A DNA stretch of 64,000 nucleotides from contig NZ_BMTS01000008.1 in NCBI RefSeq assembly GCF_014649795.1, positions 1-64,000 on the forward strand, written 5' to 3'. The DNA is from Streptomyces melanogenes (GTDB lineage Bacteria; Actinomycetota; Actinomycetes; Streptomycetales; Streptomycetaceae). Of the stretch, positions 51,768 to 59,639 are shown one piece after another. A program made the position numbers and the translations under genes. How positions within the stretch are numbered: the stretch's first letter is position 1; every line of letters starts with the position of its first letter. The notes below the pieces were generated by a model. The model was given only the letters and a program-made list of their open reading frames with translations. It was not told the DNA's origin and made no database searches.

Positions 51768-52849
51768 CGGGTGGATCGAGCCACCCGGCCCTTCTCGCCC
51801 GCCGCCCAGCAGCCCCCGTCGGGCGTGCAGTCCACGGTGTCGTACGAGCCGGTGTCGACGGTGTGCCAGGTGCGGCCGCCGTCGGTGGTGGCGTCGGTGC
51901 CGGTGGGGCCCACCGCGAGCGCCGTCGAGCGGGAGTGCGGCAGCCAGGCGACGCCGGAGCGGTAGGCCGCGACCGGGGCCGTCGCCGGGGACCAGCTGCG
52001 GCCGCCGTTCCCGGTGGCCTCGGCGGCCCGGGGCGAGGGCTGTCCGGCCCGGTAGTCGCCGCCGACGGCGAGTCCGTGCGTACGGTCGCGGAAGGCGAGG
52101 CCGAAGACGCCGCGCGCCGGGTCCCCGGCCGGGATCGTCGACGCGGTCGCCGTCCAGGTCAGACCGCGGTCGGCGGAGTGCAGGACGCGTGCGGTGGCCG
52201 CGCCGCCGGTGGCCAGCCACACGTCGTGCGGCCCGGAGCTCACCAGGCACTGGCCGCTCGCCGCGAAGGACGCCTCGCCGGGCTGCGCCTCGGGCATCCC
52301 GGTGTTCGGCAGCACCTTCCAGGAGCGGCCGCCGTCGGCGGTGGACAGGATGCGGTACCTGCCGTCGACCGGGTCGCTCACCGCCAGTCCGTGGCGGTGG
52401 TCGAAGAAGGTGAGGCAGTCGTAGAACGCCTTGGGGTCGAGGTTGCGGAACGATTCCTTCCAGGTGGCGCCGCCGTCCTCGGTCCGATAGACCCGGGACG
52501 CCTCGCCCTCGCCGATCGCGAGCACCACGGCCCGCCGTCCGTCGAAGGCCTCGACGTCCCGGAACTCCAGCTCGCCCGCGCCCGGAGGCGAGACATCGCG
52601 CCAGTGCCGCCCGCCGTCGGCCGTCCGCAGCACCGTGCCCTTCGTCCCGGCCACCCACGCGGTGGTCCGGCTGACCGCCGCGAGCCCCCGGAACCGGGCG
52701 TCCGTACCGGTCTGTGTGAGCTGCCAGGACGGTGCCGGGTGGTCCTCGCCGTGGCCGTGCGCCTGGGCCGGTGCGGTCAGCGCGGCGGCCAGCGCCACCC
52801 CGCCGAGCCCCACCGACAGCATGCGTCTCGTCTTCCCCATGGGCTTCAT
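51764..52849 (-). CDS. Secreted beta-propeller protein (Ycf48/BNR-like repeats)
   Basis: Exported protein of 361 residues. Signal peptide 1-31 (MLSVGLGGVALAAALTAPAQA core), then repeated sialidase/Ycf48-type blades, each marked by TADGGRHWRDV, TEDGGATWKES, TADGGRSWKVL, SADRGLTWTAT, TGNGGRSWSPA and TTDGGRTWHTV. No catalytic residues of sialidases are evident, so it is likely a binding or assembly protein. An internal start three residues later (MGKTRR) is possible. Confidence 0.88.
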   Translation of the reverse strand: MKPMGKTRRMLSVGLGGVALAAALTAPAQAHGHGEDHPAPSWQLTQTGTDARFRGLAAVSRTTAWVAGTKGTVLRTADGGRHWRDVSPPGAGELEFRDVEAFDGRRAVVLAIGEGEASRVYRTEDGGATWKESFRNLDPKAFYDCLTFFDHRHGLAVSDPVDGRYRILSTADGGRSWKVLPNTGMPEAQPGEASFAASGQCLVSSGPHDVWLATGGAATARVLHSADRGLTWTATASTIPAGDPARGVFGLAFRDRTHGLAVGGDYRAGQPSPRAAEATGNGGRSWSPATAPVAAYRSGVAWLPHSRSTALAVGPTGTDATTDGGRTWHTVDTGSYDTVDCTPDGGCWAAGEKGRVARSTR

Positions 52850-53092
52850 GGCGCTGGAAGCTAGCCGACCCCGCGAGGAGCGTCCAGAGGGCGAAACTCG
52901 ACCGTATCGACATCAATCCGGAGCCAGTTAAGCACCGCGTAAGACCGAGCGGTGACGCACCGGTAAGTGACGCACACGTAGCGATCAGGTGACACAGCTC
53001 ACCCTCCGCTCTGGTGCACGCAACCGTGTTTTCTGCCGTCTTCGTGAACAGCAGGAAGTGAAGTACCCGGTCGTGAGTAGGGGAGCAGGGCG

Positions 53093-53509
53093 TTGTCCAC
53101 TGTCATCGAGCAAGCCGTCGAGGCCCGCCTGATCGCGTCCGACCCCCGGGTGCAGACCGTTCCCGCGACGCTGACGTACGACCGCGAGGACCCGTTCGCC
53201 GTGCGGATGGTCTTCCCCGCGCCCGCCACCCTGGAAGGGGTGGAGGTCTGCTGGGCGTTCTCGCGCGAGCTCCTCGAAGCGGGGGTGGACACCTCGGCGG
53301 GGATGGGCGACGTGCGGGTGCGGCCGTACGGGTTCGACCGCACGGTCGTGGAGTTCCACGCCCCGGAGGGCACCGCGATGGTGCACATCCGCACCTCCGA
53401 GCTGCGCCGCTTCCTCAAGCGCACCCAGCTGATGGTGCCCGCGGGACACGAGCACCACTACCTCGACCTCGACGGGGACCTCACCGCGCTGCTGCGCGAC
53501 GCGTGCTGA
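53093..53509 (+). CDS. ssgD: SsgA-like protein, probable SsgD
   Basis: SALP-family protein of 138 residues, a group restricted to sporulating actinomycetes that directs septation and cell-wall remodelling. Family marks are ATLTYDREDPFAVRMVF, VCWAFSRELLEAGVDT, GDVRVRPYG, LRRFLKRTQLMVPAGHEHHY and the final DLTALLRDAC. The N-terminus MSTVIEQ and the long shared sequence agree, from memory, with SsgD, which affects lateral wall integrity. TTG at 53093 is preceded by GGGGAG. Confidence 0.88.
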   Translation: MSTVIEQAVEARLIASDPRVQTVPATLTYDREDPFAVRMVFPAPATLEGVEVCWAFSRELLEAGVDTSAGMGDVRVRPYGFDRTVVEFHAPEGTAMVHIRTSELRRFLKRTQLMVPAGHEHHYLDLDGDLTALLRDAC

Positions 53510-53552
53510 CCCCACGCGCCGCCGCGCCGGTCAACTGCGTGCCGTAAATCGT

Positions 53553-53582
53553 TTGCACGCGGTCGGCGTCACGTCGTACGTT
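53553..53582 (+). promoter_or_regulatory. Probable WblC/WhiB7-type promoter
   Basis: TTGCAC (53553-53558), an 18-base spacer and TACGTT (53577-53582), with the AT-rich TAAATC directly upstream at 53545-53550. An AT-rich block just before the -35 is the hallmark of WblC/WhiB7-dependent antibiotic-stress promoters. It would start a leader of about 210 bases. Confidence 0.55.
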
Positions 53583-53618
53583 CATCTCGGCCCTGTTGTC
53601 GTCGATCGGAGTAGGACG

Positions 53619-53630
53619 TTGCTCGTCTGA
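53619..53630 (+). CDS. Three-codon leader ORF (Met-Leu-Val)
   Basis: TTG-CTC-GTC-TGA, preceded by GGAG-T-AGGA ending two to five bases upstream. It stops six bases before the first arm of the leader structure, so a ribosome stalled on it by a drug would cover or release that arm. The short size makes it a prediction from position only. Confidence 0.45.
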   Translation: MLV

Positions 53631-53635
53631 GGCAT

Positions 53636-53798
53636 CTGAGACACCGTTTCGCGCACTCCCTTCCGTGTCGCGCGCGCGGTGTGACCTGCCTCCGAGCCGT
53701 CCTCCACGACCAGGGCCTCTTTTCTTTTCTCCTGCTGCCCTGACACCGGTGTCTCAGTTCCCGTTGCCCCCGCCCTTCCCCGCAACAGGGAGACACTC
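53636..53798 (+). promoter_or_regulatory. Leader RNA with mutually exclusive pairings (attenuator) for the ABC-F gene
   Basis: Arm 1 CTGAGACACCG (53636-53646) is perfectly complementary over 11 bases to arm 2 CGGTGTCTCAG (53747-53757). Arm 2 also contains GTGTCTC (53749-53755), complementary over seven bases to arm 3 GAGACAC (53790-53796), which overlaps the AGGGAG ribosome site of the ABC-F gene. Arm 2 is also half of the palindrome GACACCGGTGTC (53742-53753). A pyrimidine tract at about 53727-53741 could be a pause site. Confidence 0.6.
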
Positions 53799-55439
53799 AT
53801 GTCCAGTTACACCGCGTCCTCGACGCACATCAGCTGCTCCGACCTCTCCTTCGCCTGGCCCGACGGCACCCCGGTGTTCGACGGATTCCAGCTGGCCGTC
53901 GGCCCCGGCCGCACCGGGCTGATCGGCCTCAACGGCTCCGGAAAATCCACGCTGTTGCGGCTGCTCGCCGGTGAACTCACCCCGGCCGGCGGCCGGATCC
54001 TCACGGCGGGCGAGATCGGCTACCTCCCGCAGAACCTCACCCTGGCCACCGGAATGCGGGTCGACGAGGCCCTCGGGATCGACCGGGTGCGGGCCGCGCT
54101 GCACGCCATCGAGGCGGGCGACACCCGCGAGGAGCACTTCACGGCGGTCGGCGACGACTGGGACGTGGAGGAGCGGGCCCGGGCGGCGCTCGGCCAGCTC
54201 GGCCTCGACGCCGTCGGGCTCGACCGGACCATCGGGGAGCTCTCCGGCGGCGAGTCGGTGCTGCTGCGGCTGGCCGCGCTGCTGCTGCGCCGCCCCGACG
54301 TCCTGCTGCTCGACGAGCCGACCAACAACCTGGACCTGCAGGCCCGTCGGCGGCTCTACGACGCGGTGGCGGCCTGGCCGGGAGTGATGGTCGTGGTGAG
54401 CCACGACCGCGAACTCCTGGACCGGGTCGACCAGATCGCGGATCTGCGCGACGGCGAGGTCTCCTGGTACGGCGGCAACTTCTCGGCGTACGAGGAGGCG
54501 CTGGCCGTGGAGCAGGAGGCGGCCGAGCGGATGGTGCGCACCGCCGAGGCCGACGTCCAGCGGCAGAAGCGCGAACTCTCGGACGCCAACGTCAAGTTGG
54601 CCCGGCGCCAGCGGTTCGCCCAGAAGAGCTACGAGAACAAGCGGGTGCCGAAGATCGTCGCCAACGGCCGCCGGAGCGAGGCCCAGGTGTCGGCGGGCAA
54701 GCACCGCATCCTGCACACCGAGCGCCTGGCCCAGGCGCGGGACCGGCTCAACGAGGCGGTCGACGCGGTCCGGGACGACGACGAGATCCGTATCGAGCTC
54801 CCGCACACCAAGGTCCACCCGGGCCAGGGCGTCCTGACCCTGCGTGACCTCCGACTGCCTTACACGGAGCGGGCGGTGGGCAATCTGGAGATCCACGGGC
54901 CGGAGCGGATCGCGCTCGTCGGCCGCAACGGGGCCGGCAAGACGACCCTGCTGCGGGCGCTCGCCGGGCAGCTCGCACCGGCGGCCGGCGAGGCGGAGGC
55001 ACATGTGCCGCTGCGGTTCCTGCCGCAGCGCCTCGACGTGCTGGACGACGAGCTGAGCGTGGTCGACAACGTGGCGCGGTACGCGCCGGACGCCACCGGC
55101 AACGCGATCCGGGCGCGGCTCGCCCGCTTCCTGTTCAAGGGGGCCCGGGCCGACCGCCCGGCCGGCACGCTCTCGGGGGGCGAGCGCTTCCGGGCCTCGC
55201 TCGCGGCGCTGCTGCTCGCCGAGCCCGCGCCGAGGCTCCTGATGCTGGACGAGCCGACGAACAACCTGGACATGGCGAGCGTAAGGCGGCTCACCGACGC
55301 GCTGGCCGCCTTCGAGGGGGCGCTGATCGTGGCGAGCCACGACGTGCCGTTCCTGGAGTCGATCGGGGTCACCCGGTGGCTGCTGCTCGACGGTGAGCTG
55401 CGCGACACGACGGCCGAGGAGGTGCGGGAGGGCAGCTGA
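53799..55439 (+). CDS. Antibiotic-resistance-type ABC-F ATPase
   Basis: Soluble protein of 546 residues with two ABC domains. Walker A motifs are GLNGSGKST (43-51) and GRNGAGKTT; signatures LSGGES and LSGGER; Walker B LLLDEPTNNLDL and LMLDEPTNNLDM. The linker between (about 235-330) is long and basic, with QRQKRELSDANVKLARRQRF, as in ribosome-protecting ABC-F proteins that displace macrolide, lincosamide or pleuromutilin-type drugs. The elaborate leader supports induced expression. Drug range cannot be read from sequence. Confidence 0.9.
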   Translation: MSSYTASSTHISCSDLSFAWPDGTPVFDGFQLAVGPGRTGLIGLNGSGKSTLLRLLAGELTPAGGRILTAGEIGYLPQNLTLATGMRVDEALGIDRVRAALHAIEAGDTREEHFTAVGDDWDVEERARAALGQLGLDAVGLDRTIGELSGGESVLLRLAALLLRRPDVLLLDEPTNNLDLQARRRLYDAVAAWPGVMVVVSHDRELLDRVDQIADLRDGEVSWYGGNFSAYEEALAVEQEAAERMVRTAEADVQRQKRELSDANVKLARRQRFAQKSYENKRVPKIVANGRRSEAQVSAGKHRILHTERLAQARDRLNEAVDAVRDDDEIRIELPHTKVHPGQGVLTLRDLRLPYTERAVGNLEIHGPERIALVGRNGAGKTTLLRALAGQLAPAAGEAEAHVPLRFLPQRLDVLDDELSVVDNVARYAPDATGNAIRARLARFLFKGARADRPAGTLSGGERFRASLAALLLAEPAPRLLMLDEPTNNLDMASVRRLTDALAAFEGALIVASHDVPFLESIGVTRWLLLDGELRDTTAEEVREGS

Positions 55440-55545
55440 CGGATGTCTGACTTGTCTCCCGCTGCCCCGCTATGACCTGGGCGGATGACGGAGAGTAGTC
55501 GGGGAGGAAGAGGGCGGGACTTGGCTGTGGCTTACCGCGCGCTTA

Positions 55546-55578
55546 ACCTACGGTCTCGTAACCTACGTAGGCGTAGGT
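55546..55578 (+). promoter_or_regulatory. Repeated ACCTACG operators upstream of the desaturase
   Basis: ACCTACG-TAGG-CGTAGGT (55561-55578) has perfect seven-base arms, and a further ACCTACG with partial dyad GTCT-CGTA starts 15 bases earlier at 55546. The tandem sites lie 38-70 bases before the desaturase start. A TetR-type lipid regulator is the likely binder. Confidence 0.6.
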
Positions 55579-55615
55579 AACCCGTCCCCCCTCCCCGTCC
55601 CCCTGGAGCACCCTC

Positions 55616-56590
55616 GTGACGATCACCTCTCCCCACCTCGGCAGTTCGGACGTGTGGACCGACGCCCGGCTGCTGTACGCGTTGGAGGAGGTCGTCGAGA
55701 AGGAGCTCAACCGGCACCTCAAGGTGGCCAAGGACTGGATGCCGCACGACTACGTGCCGTGGTCGGACGCGCGCAACTTCCCCGGCCTCTTCGAGGACGG
55801 CGAGGCGTGGGAGCCGCAGCAGTCCAAGGTCACCGACATAGGCAAGATCGCGCTCGTGGTGAACCTGCTCACCGAGGACAACCTCCCCAGCTACCACCAC
55901 GAGATCGCGAGCCTCTTCGGGCGCGACGGCGCCTGGGGCACCTGGGTGCACCGCTGGACCGCCGAGGAGGGCCGGCACGGCATCGTGATGCGCGACTACC
56001 TGCTCGCCTCGCGCGCCGTGGACCCGGACAAGCTGGAGCAGTTCCGCATGGCGCACATGGCGGAGGGCTTCGAGTCGGACAACCGGCACTCGATGCTCCA
56101 CTCCGTGGCGTACGTGGCCTTCCAGGAGCTCGCCACCCGCATCTCGCACCGCAACACCGGCCACCAGTCCGGCGACCCGGTCTGCGACCGCATGCTGGCA
56201 CGGATCGCGACCGACGAGAACCTGCACATGGTCTTCTACCGCAACCTGCTGGGCGCCGCCTTCGAGCTCGCCCCCGACCTGACCATGCAGGCGGTACGGG
56301 ACGTGGTCGTCGGCTTCCGGATGCCCGGCCACGGCATGCCCGGCTTCGAGCGGGCCGCCGCGCAGATGGCGATCGGCGAGATCTACAACCTGCGCATCCA
56401 CCACGACGACGTGATCCAGCCCGTGCTGCGCTACCTCAAGGTCCTGGACATCGACGGGCTCGGCCCGGAGGGCCTCAAGGCGCAGGAGGAGCTCGGCCTG
56501 TACATGGGCGGGCTCGACTCGGAGGCCAGCAAGTTCGACGAGAAGCTCGCCGCGCGCAAGGCCCGGATGCTGGCCCGCGGCAAGGCCTGA
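55616..56590 (+). CDS. Acyl-ACP desaturase
   Basis: Soluble diiron desaturase of 324 residues that puts a double bond into acyl carrier protein-bound fatty acids. The two ExxH motifs are E118-H121 (TAEEGRH) and E201-H204 (TDENLHM), with the further iron ligands E87 (LLTEDNLP) and E171 (FQELATR). The family block DWMPHDYVPWSDARNF begins at residue 40. GTG at 55616 follows GGAG at eight bases. It stands alone behind a repeated operator, as expected for regulated membrane fluidity. Confidence 0.93.
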   Translation: MTITSPHLGSSDVWTDARLLYALEEVVEKELNRHLKVAKDWMPHDYVPWSDARNFPGLFEDGEAWEPQQSKVTDIGKIALVVNLLTEDNLPSYHHEIASLFGRDGAWGTWVHRWTAEEGRHGIVMRDYLLASRAVDPDKLEQFRMAHMAEGFESDNRHSMLHSVAYVAFQELATRISHRNTGHQSGDPVCDRMLARIATDENLHMVFYRNLLGAAFELAPDLTMQAVRDVVVGFRMPGHGMPGFERAAAQMAIGEIYNLRIHHDDVIQPVLRYLKVLDIDGLGPEGLKAQEELGLYMGGLDSEASKFDEKLAARKARMLARGKA

Positions 56591-56600
56591 GCCGACCCCG

Positions 56601-58199
56601 CTAGCGCGCGTCCTCCCGGATCAGCTCCGCCGCCTTCTCGGCGAGGGCGACCGTCGGGGCGTGCGTGTGGCCGCGCGTGATGCGCGGCATGACGGAGGCG
56701 TCCACCACCCGTAGACCCTCGGCGCCGCGCACCCGGAGCCGGGGGTCGGTGACCGAGCCCTCGTCGGAGCCCATCCGGCAGGTGCCCACCGGGTGGTACA
56801 GCGTCTCGGCCGAGCCGCGCATCGCCGCCGCCAGCGCCTCGTCGTCGACGACGCCCGGGTAGGGCGCCAGCGGCCCCGCCGTGTGCTCGGCCAGGGCCGG
56901 GGTCGCCAGCAGTTGCTCCGCCCGGCGCACCCCCACCAGCAGCCGCCGCAGGTCCTCCTCGGCGGTGAGGTAGCCGGGGTCGATCCGGGGCGGGGTGGTG
57001 GCGGCCGTCCCGCCCAGGTCGATCCGGCCCTCGCCGACGGGTTGCAGCAGCACCACCCCGATGGTGAGGCCGTGCTCGGTGGGCGGGGTGAGCCCGTGGT
57101 CGACGAACGGCGCCGGGGCGAAGACCAGCTCGATGTCCGGCGCCACCAGGTCGGGCCGGGTGCGCACGAACGCGACGGCCTCGCCGAGGTTGGAGGTCAG
57201 CGGGCCCCGGCCGCGCAGCAGGAAGCGGCCGAGGTTGGGGAGCGTGTCGGCGCCGGTCAGCGTGACGGGCCGGGGGCAGCGCACGGTCACCGCGTACGCG
57301 AGGTGGTCCTGGAGGTGGCGGCCGACGTCCGGCGACGCCACCTTCACCTCGACCCCGGCCTCCCGCAGCCGCTCGGGGTCGCCGATCCCGGAGAGCATCA
57401 GCAGGTGCGGCGAGCCGATGGCGCCCGCGCTGAGGATGACCTCGCGTCGGGCGGTGAGGGTGCCCGGGCCGCCTGCGGTGACGACGCCGGCGACCCTCTT
57501 CCCCTCGAACTCCAGCCCGCACACCCGGGTTTGGGTGAAGATGTCCAGGTTGGGGCGGCGTGCGGCCGGTTTGAGGTAGCCGTCGGCGGCGCTCCACCGG
57601 CGCCCCTTGCGCTGGTTGACGGGCGTCGTCGCGTACCCGGAGTGGTCCGGGCCGTTGAGCTCCCGCAGCCCCGTGATGCCCCGGTCGTGGCAGGCGGCGA
57701 GGAAGGCGAAGGTGAGCGGGCTGGGGTCGCGCAACGGCGAGATCCACAGCGGCCCGTCCGTGCCGTACACCGAGTCGCGGGGCGTCGGCCCCGTCCAGCG
57801 CTCGGCCCGGCGGAAGTACCGGACGAACGCGTCGTACGCCCACTCGGGCCCGGCGGCCTCGCCCCACGCGTCGTAGTCGGCGCGGTGGCCGCGGACCCAC
57901 ATCATGGCGTTGAGGGACGAGGAGCCGCCGAGGGTGTGGCCGCGCGGCCAGTACAGCGCGCGCCCGCCCAGCGCCTCCTGCTTCGCGGTCGTGAAGTCCC
58001 AGTCGTACGCGGTCTTGAAGAGCTTCGGGAAGGCGGCGGGGATGCGGATCTCGGGCTTCCGGTCGCGCGGGCCCGACTCGACGAGCGCCACCCGGACGCC
58101 GGGATCCTCGGAGAGCCGGGCCGCGAGCACACAGCCCGCCGAACCCGCTCCCACCACGATGTAGTCGTATGTGCGCGTCGTACCCGCTGTCCTCAACAC
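56601..58199 (-). CDS. GMC-family FAD oxidoreductase
   Basis: Glucose-methanol-choline oxidoreductase of 532 residues. The ADP-binding motif is VVGAGSAGCVLAARL (near 16-30), the GMC signature 1 appears in GHTLGGSSSLNAMMWVRG, and signature 2 in GAIGSPHLLMLSGIG. The C-terminal active-site His lies in LYHPVGTCRMG, with RGHTHAPT completing the pair. Choline-dehydrogenase or alcohol-dehydrogenase-like activity is likely but the substrate is unknown. GTG at 58199 behind a GGGGGG run is tentative; TTG three bases later is an alternative. Confidence 0.9.
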   Translation of the reverse strand: MLRTAGTTRTYDYIVVGAGSAGCVLAARLSEDPGVRVALVESGPRDRKPEIRIPAAFPKLFKTAYDWDFTTAKQEALGGRALYWPRGHTLGGSSSLNAMMWVRGHRADYDAWGEAAGPEWAYDAFVRYFRRAERWTGPTPRDSVYGTDGPLWISPLRDPSPLTFAFLAACHDRGITGLRELNGPDHSGYATTPVNQRKGRRWSAADGYLKPAARRPNLDIFTQTRVCGLEFEGKRVAGVVTAGGPGTLTARREVILSAGAIGSPHLLMLSGIGDPERLREAGVEVKVASPDVGRHLQDHLAYAVTVRCPRPVTLTGADTLPNLGRFLLRGRGPLTSNLGEAVAFVRTRPDLVAPDIELVFAPAPFVDHGLTPPTEHGLTIGVVLLQPVGEGRIDLGGTAATTPPRIDPGYLTAEEDLRRLLVGVRRAEQLLATPALAEHTAGPLAPYPGVVDDEALAAAMRGSAETLYHPVGTCRMGSDEGSVTDPRLRVRGAEGLRVVDASVMPRITRGHTHAPTVALAEKAAELIREDAR

Positions 58200-58316
58200 G
58201 CCCCCCAGGCCGTGACGTTGGGTCTGCCGGCCCGTCCAGCATGACCGGCCGGGGCCGGACGTGCCAGAGCGCGGACGCGCGGCCCGCCCCCGAACGGGCA
58301 CGCGCGTCCGCCGGCG

Positions 58317-58347
58317 GAACCCGGCCGTTCCTGAGGCGGCCGGGTTC
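58317..58347 (-). terminator. Hairpin after the WhiB-like gene
   Basis: Perfect 11-base-pair stem (GAACCCGGCCG / CGGCCGGGTTC) with a nine-base loop, 19 bases past the WhiB-like stop codon. Confidence 0.75.
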
Positions 58348-58366
58348 GTGGCTCGGGCTCCCGGTG

Positions 58367-58624
58367 TCAGGCCCGGCTGCGCTGGAGCTGGAGTCTCTCC
58401 TGCTCGGAGAGGCCGCCCCAGACGCCGAACCGCTCGTCGTTCGCCAGCGCGTACTCCAGGCACGCCTGGCGCCCCTCGCAGCTGCCGCAGAGCTGCTTGG
58501 CCTCCCGCGTCGAGCTGCCGGGCGCGGGGAAGAAGAACTCGGGCCCCGCCTGGGCGCACAACGCGGTCTCCTGCCAGGCGAGTTCCTGCCCGGCGATGGT
58601 GGTGTTGATCGACATGACATCCAT
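58367..58624 (-). CDS. WhiB-like iron-sulfur transcriptional regulator
   Basis: Wbl protein of 85 residues. Four cysteines that hold the 4Fe-4S cluster are C23, C46, C49 and C55 (CxxC spacing in LCGSCEGRQAC), followed by the GVWGGLSEQER turn that binds sigma factor region 4. There is almost no basic C-terminal tail, unlike WhiB7/WblC, so it is probably not the regulator of the ABC-F gene 3 kb away. The start is ATG at 58624 or, with the second Met, 58615. Confidence 0.93.
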   Translation of the reverse strand: MDVMSINTTIAGQELAWQETALCAQAGPEFFFPAPGSSTREAKQLCGSCEGRQACLEYALANDERFGVWGGLSEQERLQLQRSRA

Positions 58625-58885
58625 GCTGGCCCGGCCGGATCAACGTCCGGTCAATGATCGTTGAACGCCCTCCGCCGCCCGCGTCAAGCGATCTCCTCCC
58701 GCCGCGCGGTCTTTGGCCGATTACGGCCGTCACGGCGCCGATCGTCGGTCCTTCCCGGTCTTCCACCGGCCACCGACAGCGCGGGCCGGAGCGGTTCCGG
58801 TCGCCTTCGCCGTTGCCCTGAGCGACCAGATGACCCGGCCGTAGTGTGGAGCCCTTCGTCGATCACGACCCGGCAGGGAGCCGAT

Positions 58886-59635
58886 ATGACCGAGGCCACC
58901 ACGGTGCGCACCCCGACCGGCGCGCAGGCCGTGCAGCGCGCCCTGGAGGTGCTGCACTCCTTCCACGACAACGGTCCCGACCTCAGCGCGTCCGATCTCT
59001 CCCGGCGCCTGGGGTTACCCGTCTCCACCGCGCACCGGCTGGCCCGCACGCTGGTGGGGGCGGGCTTCCTGGAGCAGGACGTGCGGACCGCGCGCTACCG
59101 GCTCGGCCCCGCCATGACCGAGCTCGGCCGCCTCTCGTACCACCAGCGCGGGCTGCACCTGGCCGCCCCCGAACTGGCCGACCTGGCCGCGCGCACCGGC
59201 GCCGCGGCCGACCTCGCGCTGCGCAGCGGCCCGCACGTGGTGAGCGTCGCGGGCGGCCCGGTGCCCCCGCTGGCCGGGCTGCGCCGCCCGCTGCGCTCGA
59301 CCGCGCCGGGCCGGGTGCTGCTCGCCTGGCCCCGGCCGGACGAACCGGCGGCGCTCGACGAGGAGTTGGCGGACGTCCGGGCCGACGGCTTCGCGCGCGA
59401 GGAGAGCGAGACGGCGCCCACCGGTGCGTACGACACCGGGTACGGGACGCGCACGCTCGCCGTGCCGGTCCTCGACCGCTCCGGCCACGCCCGCTTCGCC
59501 CTGTCGCTGCGGGCCGCGCCCGCGGTGATGACGGACGAGCGCGCCGCCTGGTTCCTGGCCCAGGCGCGGGCGTGCGCCCAGGCCCTGGAGATACTGCTGC
59601 TGCCTCCGGCGGAGCGCCGCCCGCCCGCGGCGTAG
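58886..59635 (+). CDS. IclR-family transcriptional regulator
   Basis: Regulator of 249 residues. The N-terminal winged helix includes AVQRALEVLHSF and LSASDLSRRLGLPVSTAHRL, followed by the linker ARYRLGPAMTELGRL. The C-terminal GAF-like IclR effector domain has the STAPGRVLLAW and GYGTRTLAVPVLDRSG motifs. ATG at 58886 follows CAGGGAG. No catabolic operon adjoins it; the neighbours are a WhiB-like gene and a DNA-repair pair, so the target is unknown. Confidence 0.92.
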   Translation: MTEATTVRTPTGAQAVQRALEVLHSFHDNGPDLSASDLSRRLGLPVSTAHRLARTLVGAGFLEQDVRTARYRLGPAMTELGRLSYHQRGLHLAAPELADLAARTGAAADLALRSGPHVVSVAGGPVPPLAGLRRPLRSTAPGRVLLAWPRPDEPAALDEELADVRADGFAREESETAPTGAYDTGYGTRTLAVPVLDRSGHARFALSLRAAPAVMTDERAAWFLAQARACAQALEILLLPPAERRPPAA

Positions 59636-59639
59636 GCGG

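Noticed and set aside
53754..55340. Minus-strand open frame of 528 codons opposite the ABC-F gene
   Set aside because: Mirror of the ABC-F codon pattern; the plus strand has complete Walker and signature motifs.
58367..58624. WhiB-like gene as wblC, controlling the nearby ABC-F gene
   Set aside because: It lacks the basic AT-hook-like C-terminus typical of WblC/WhiB7.
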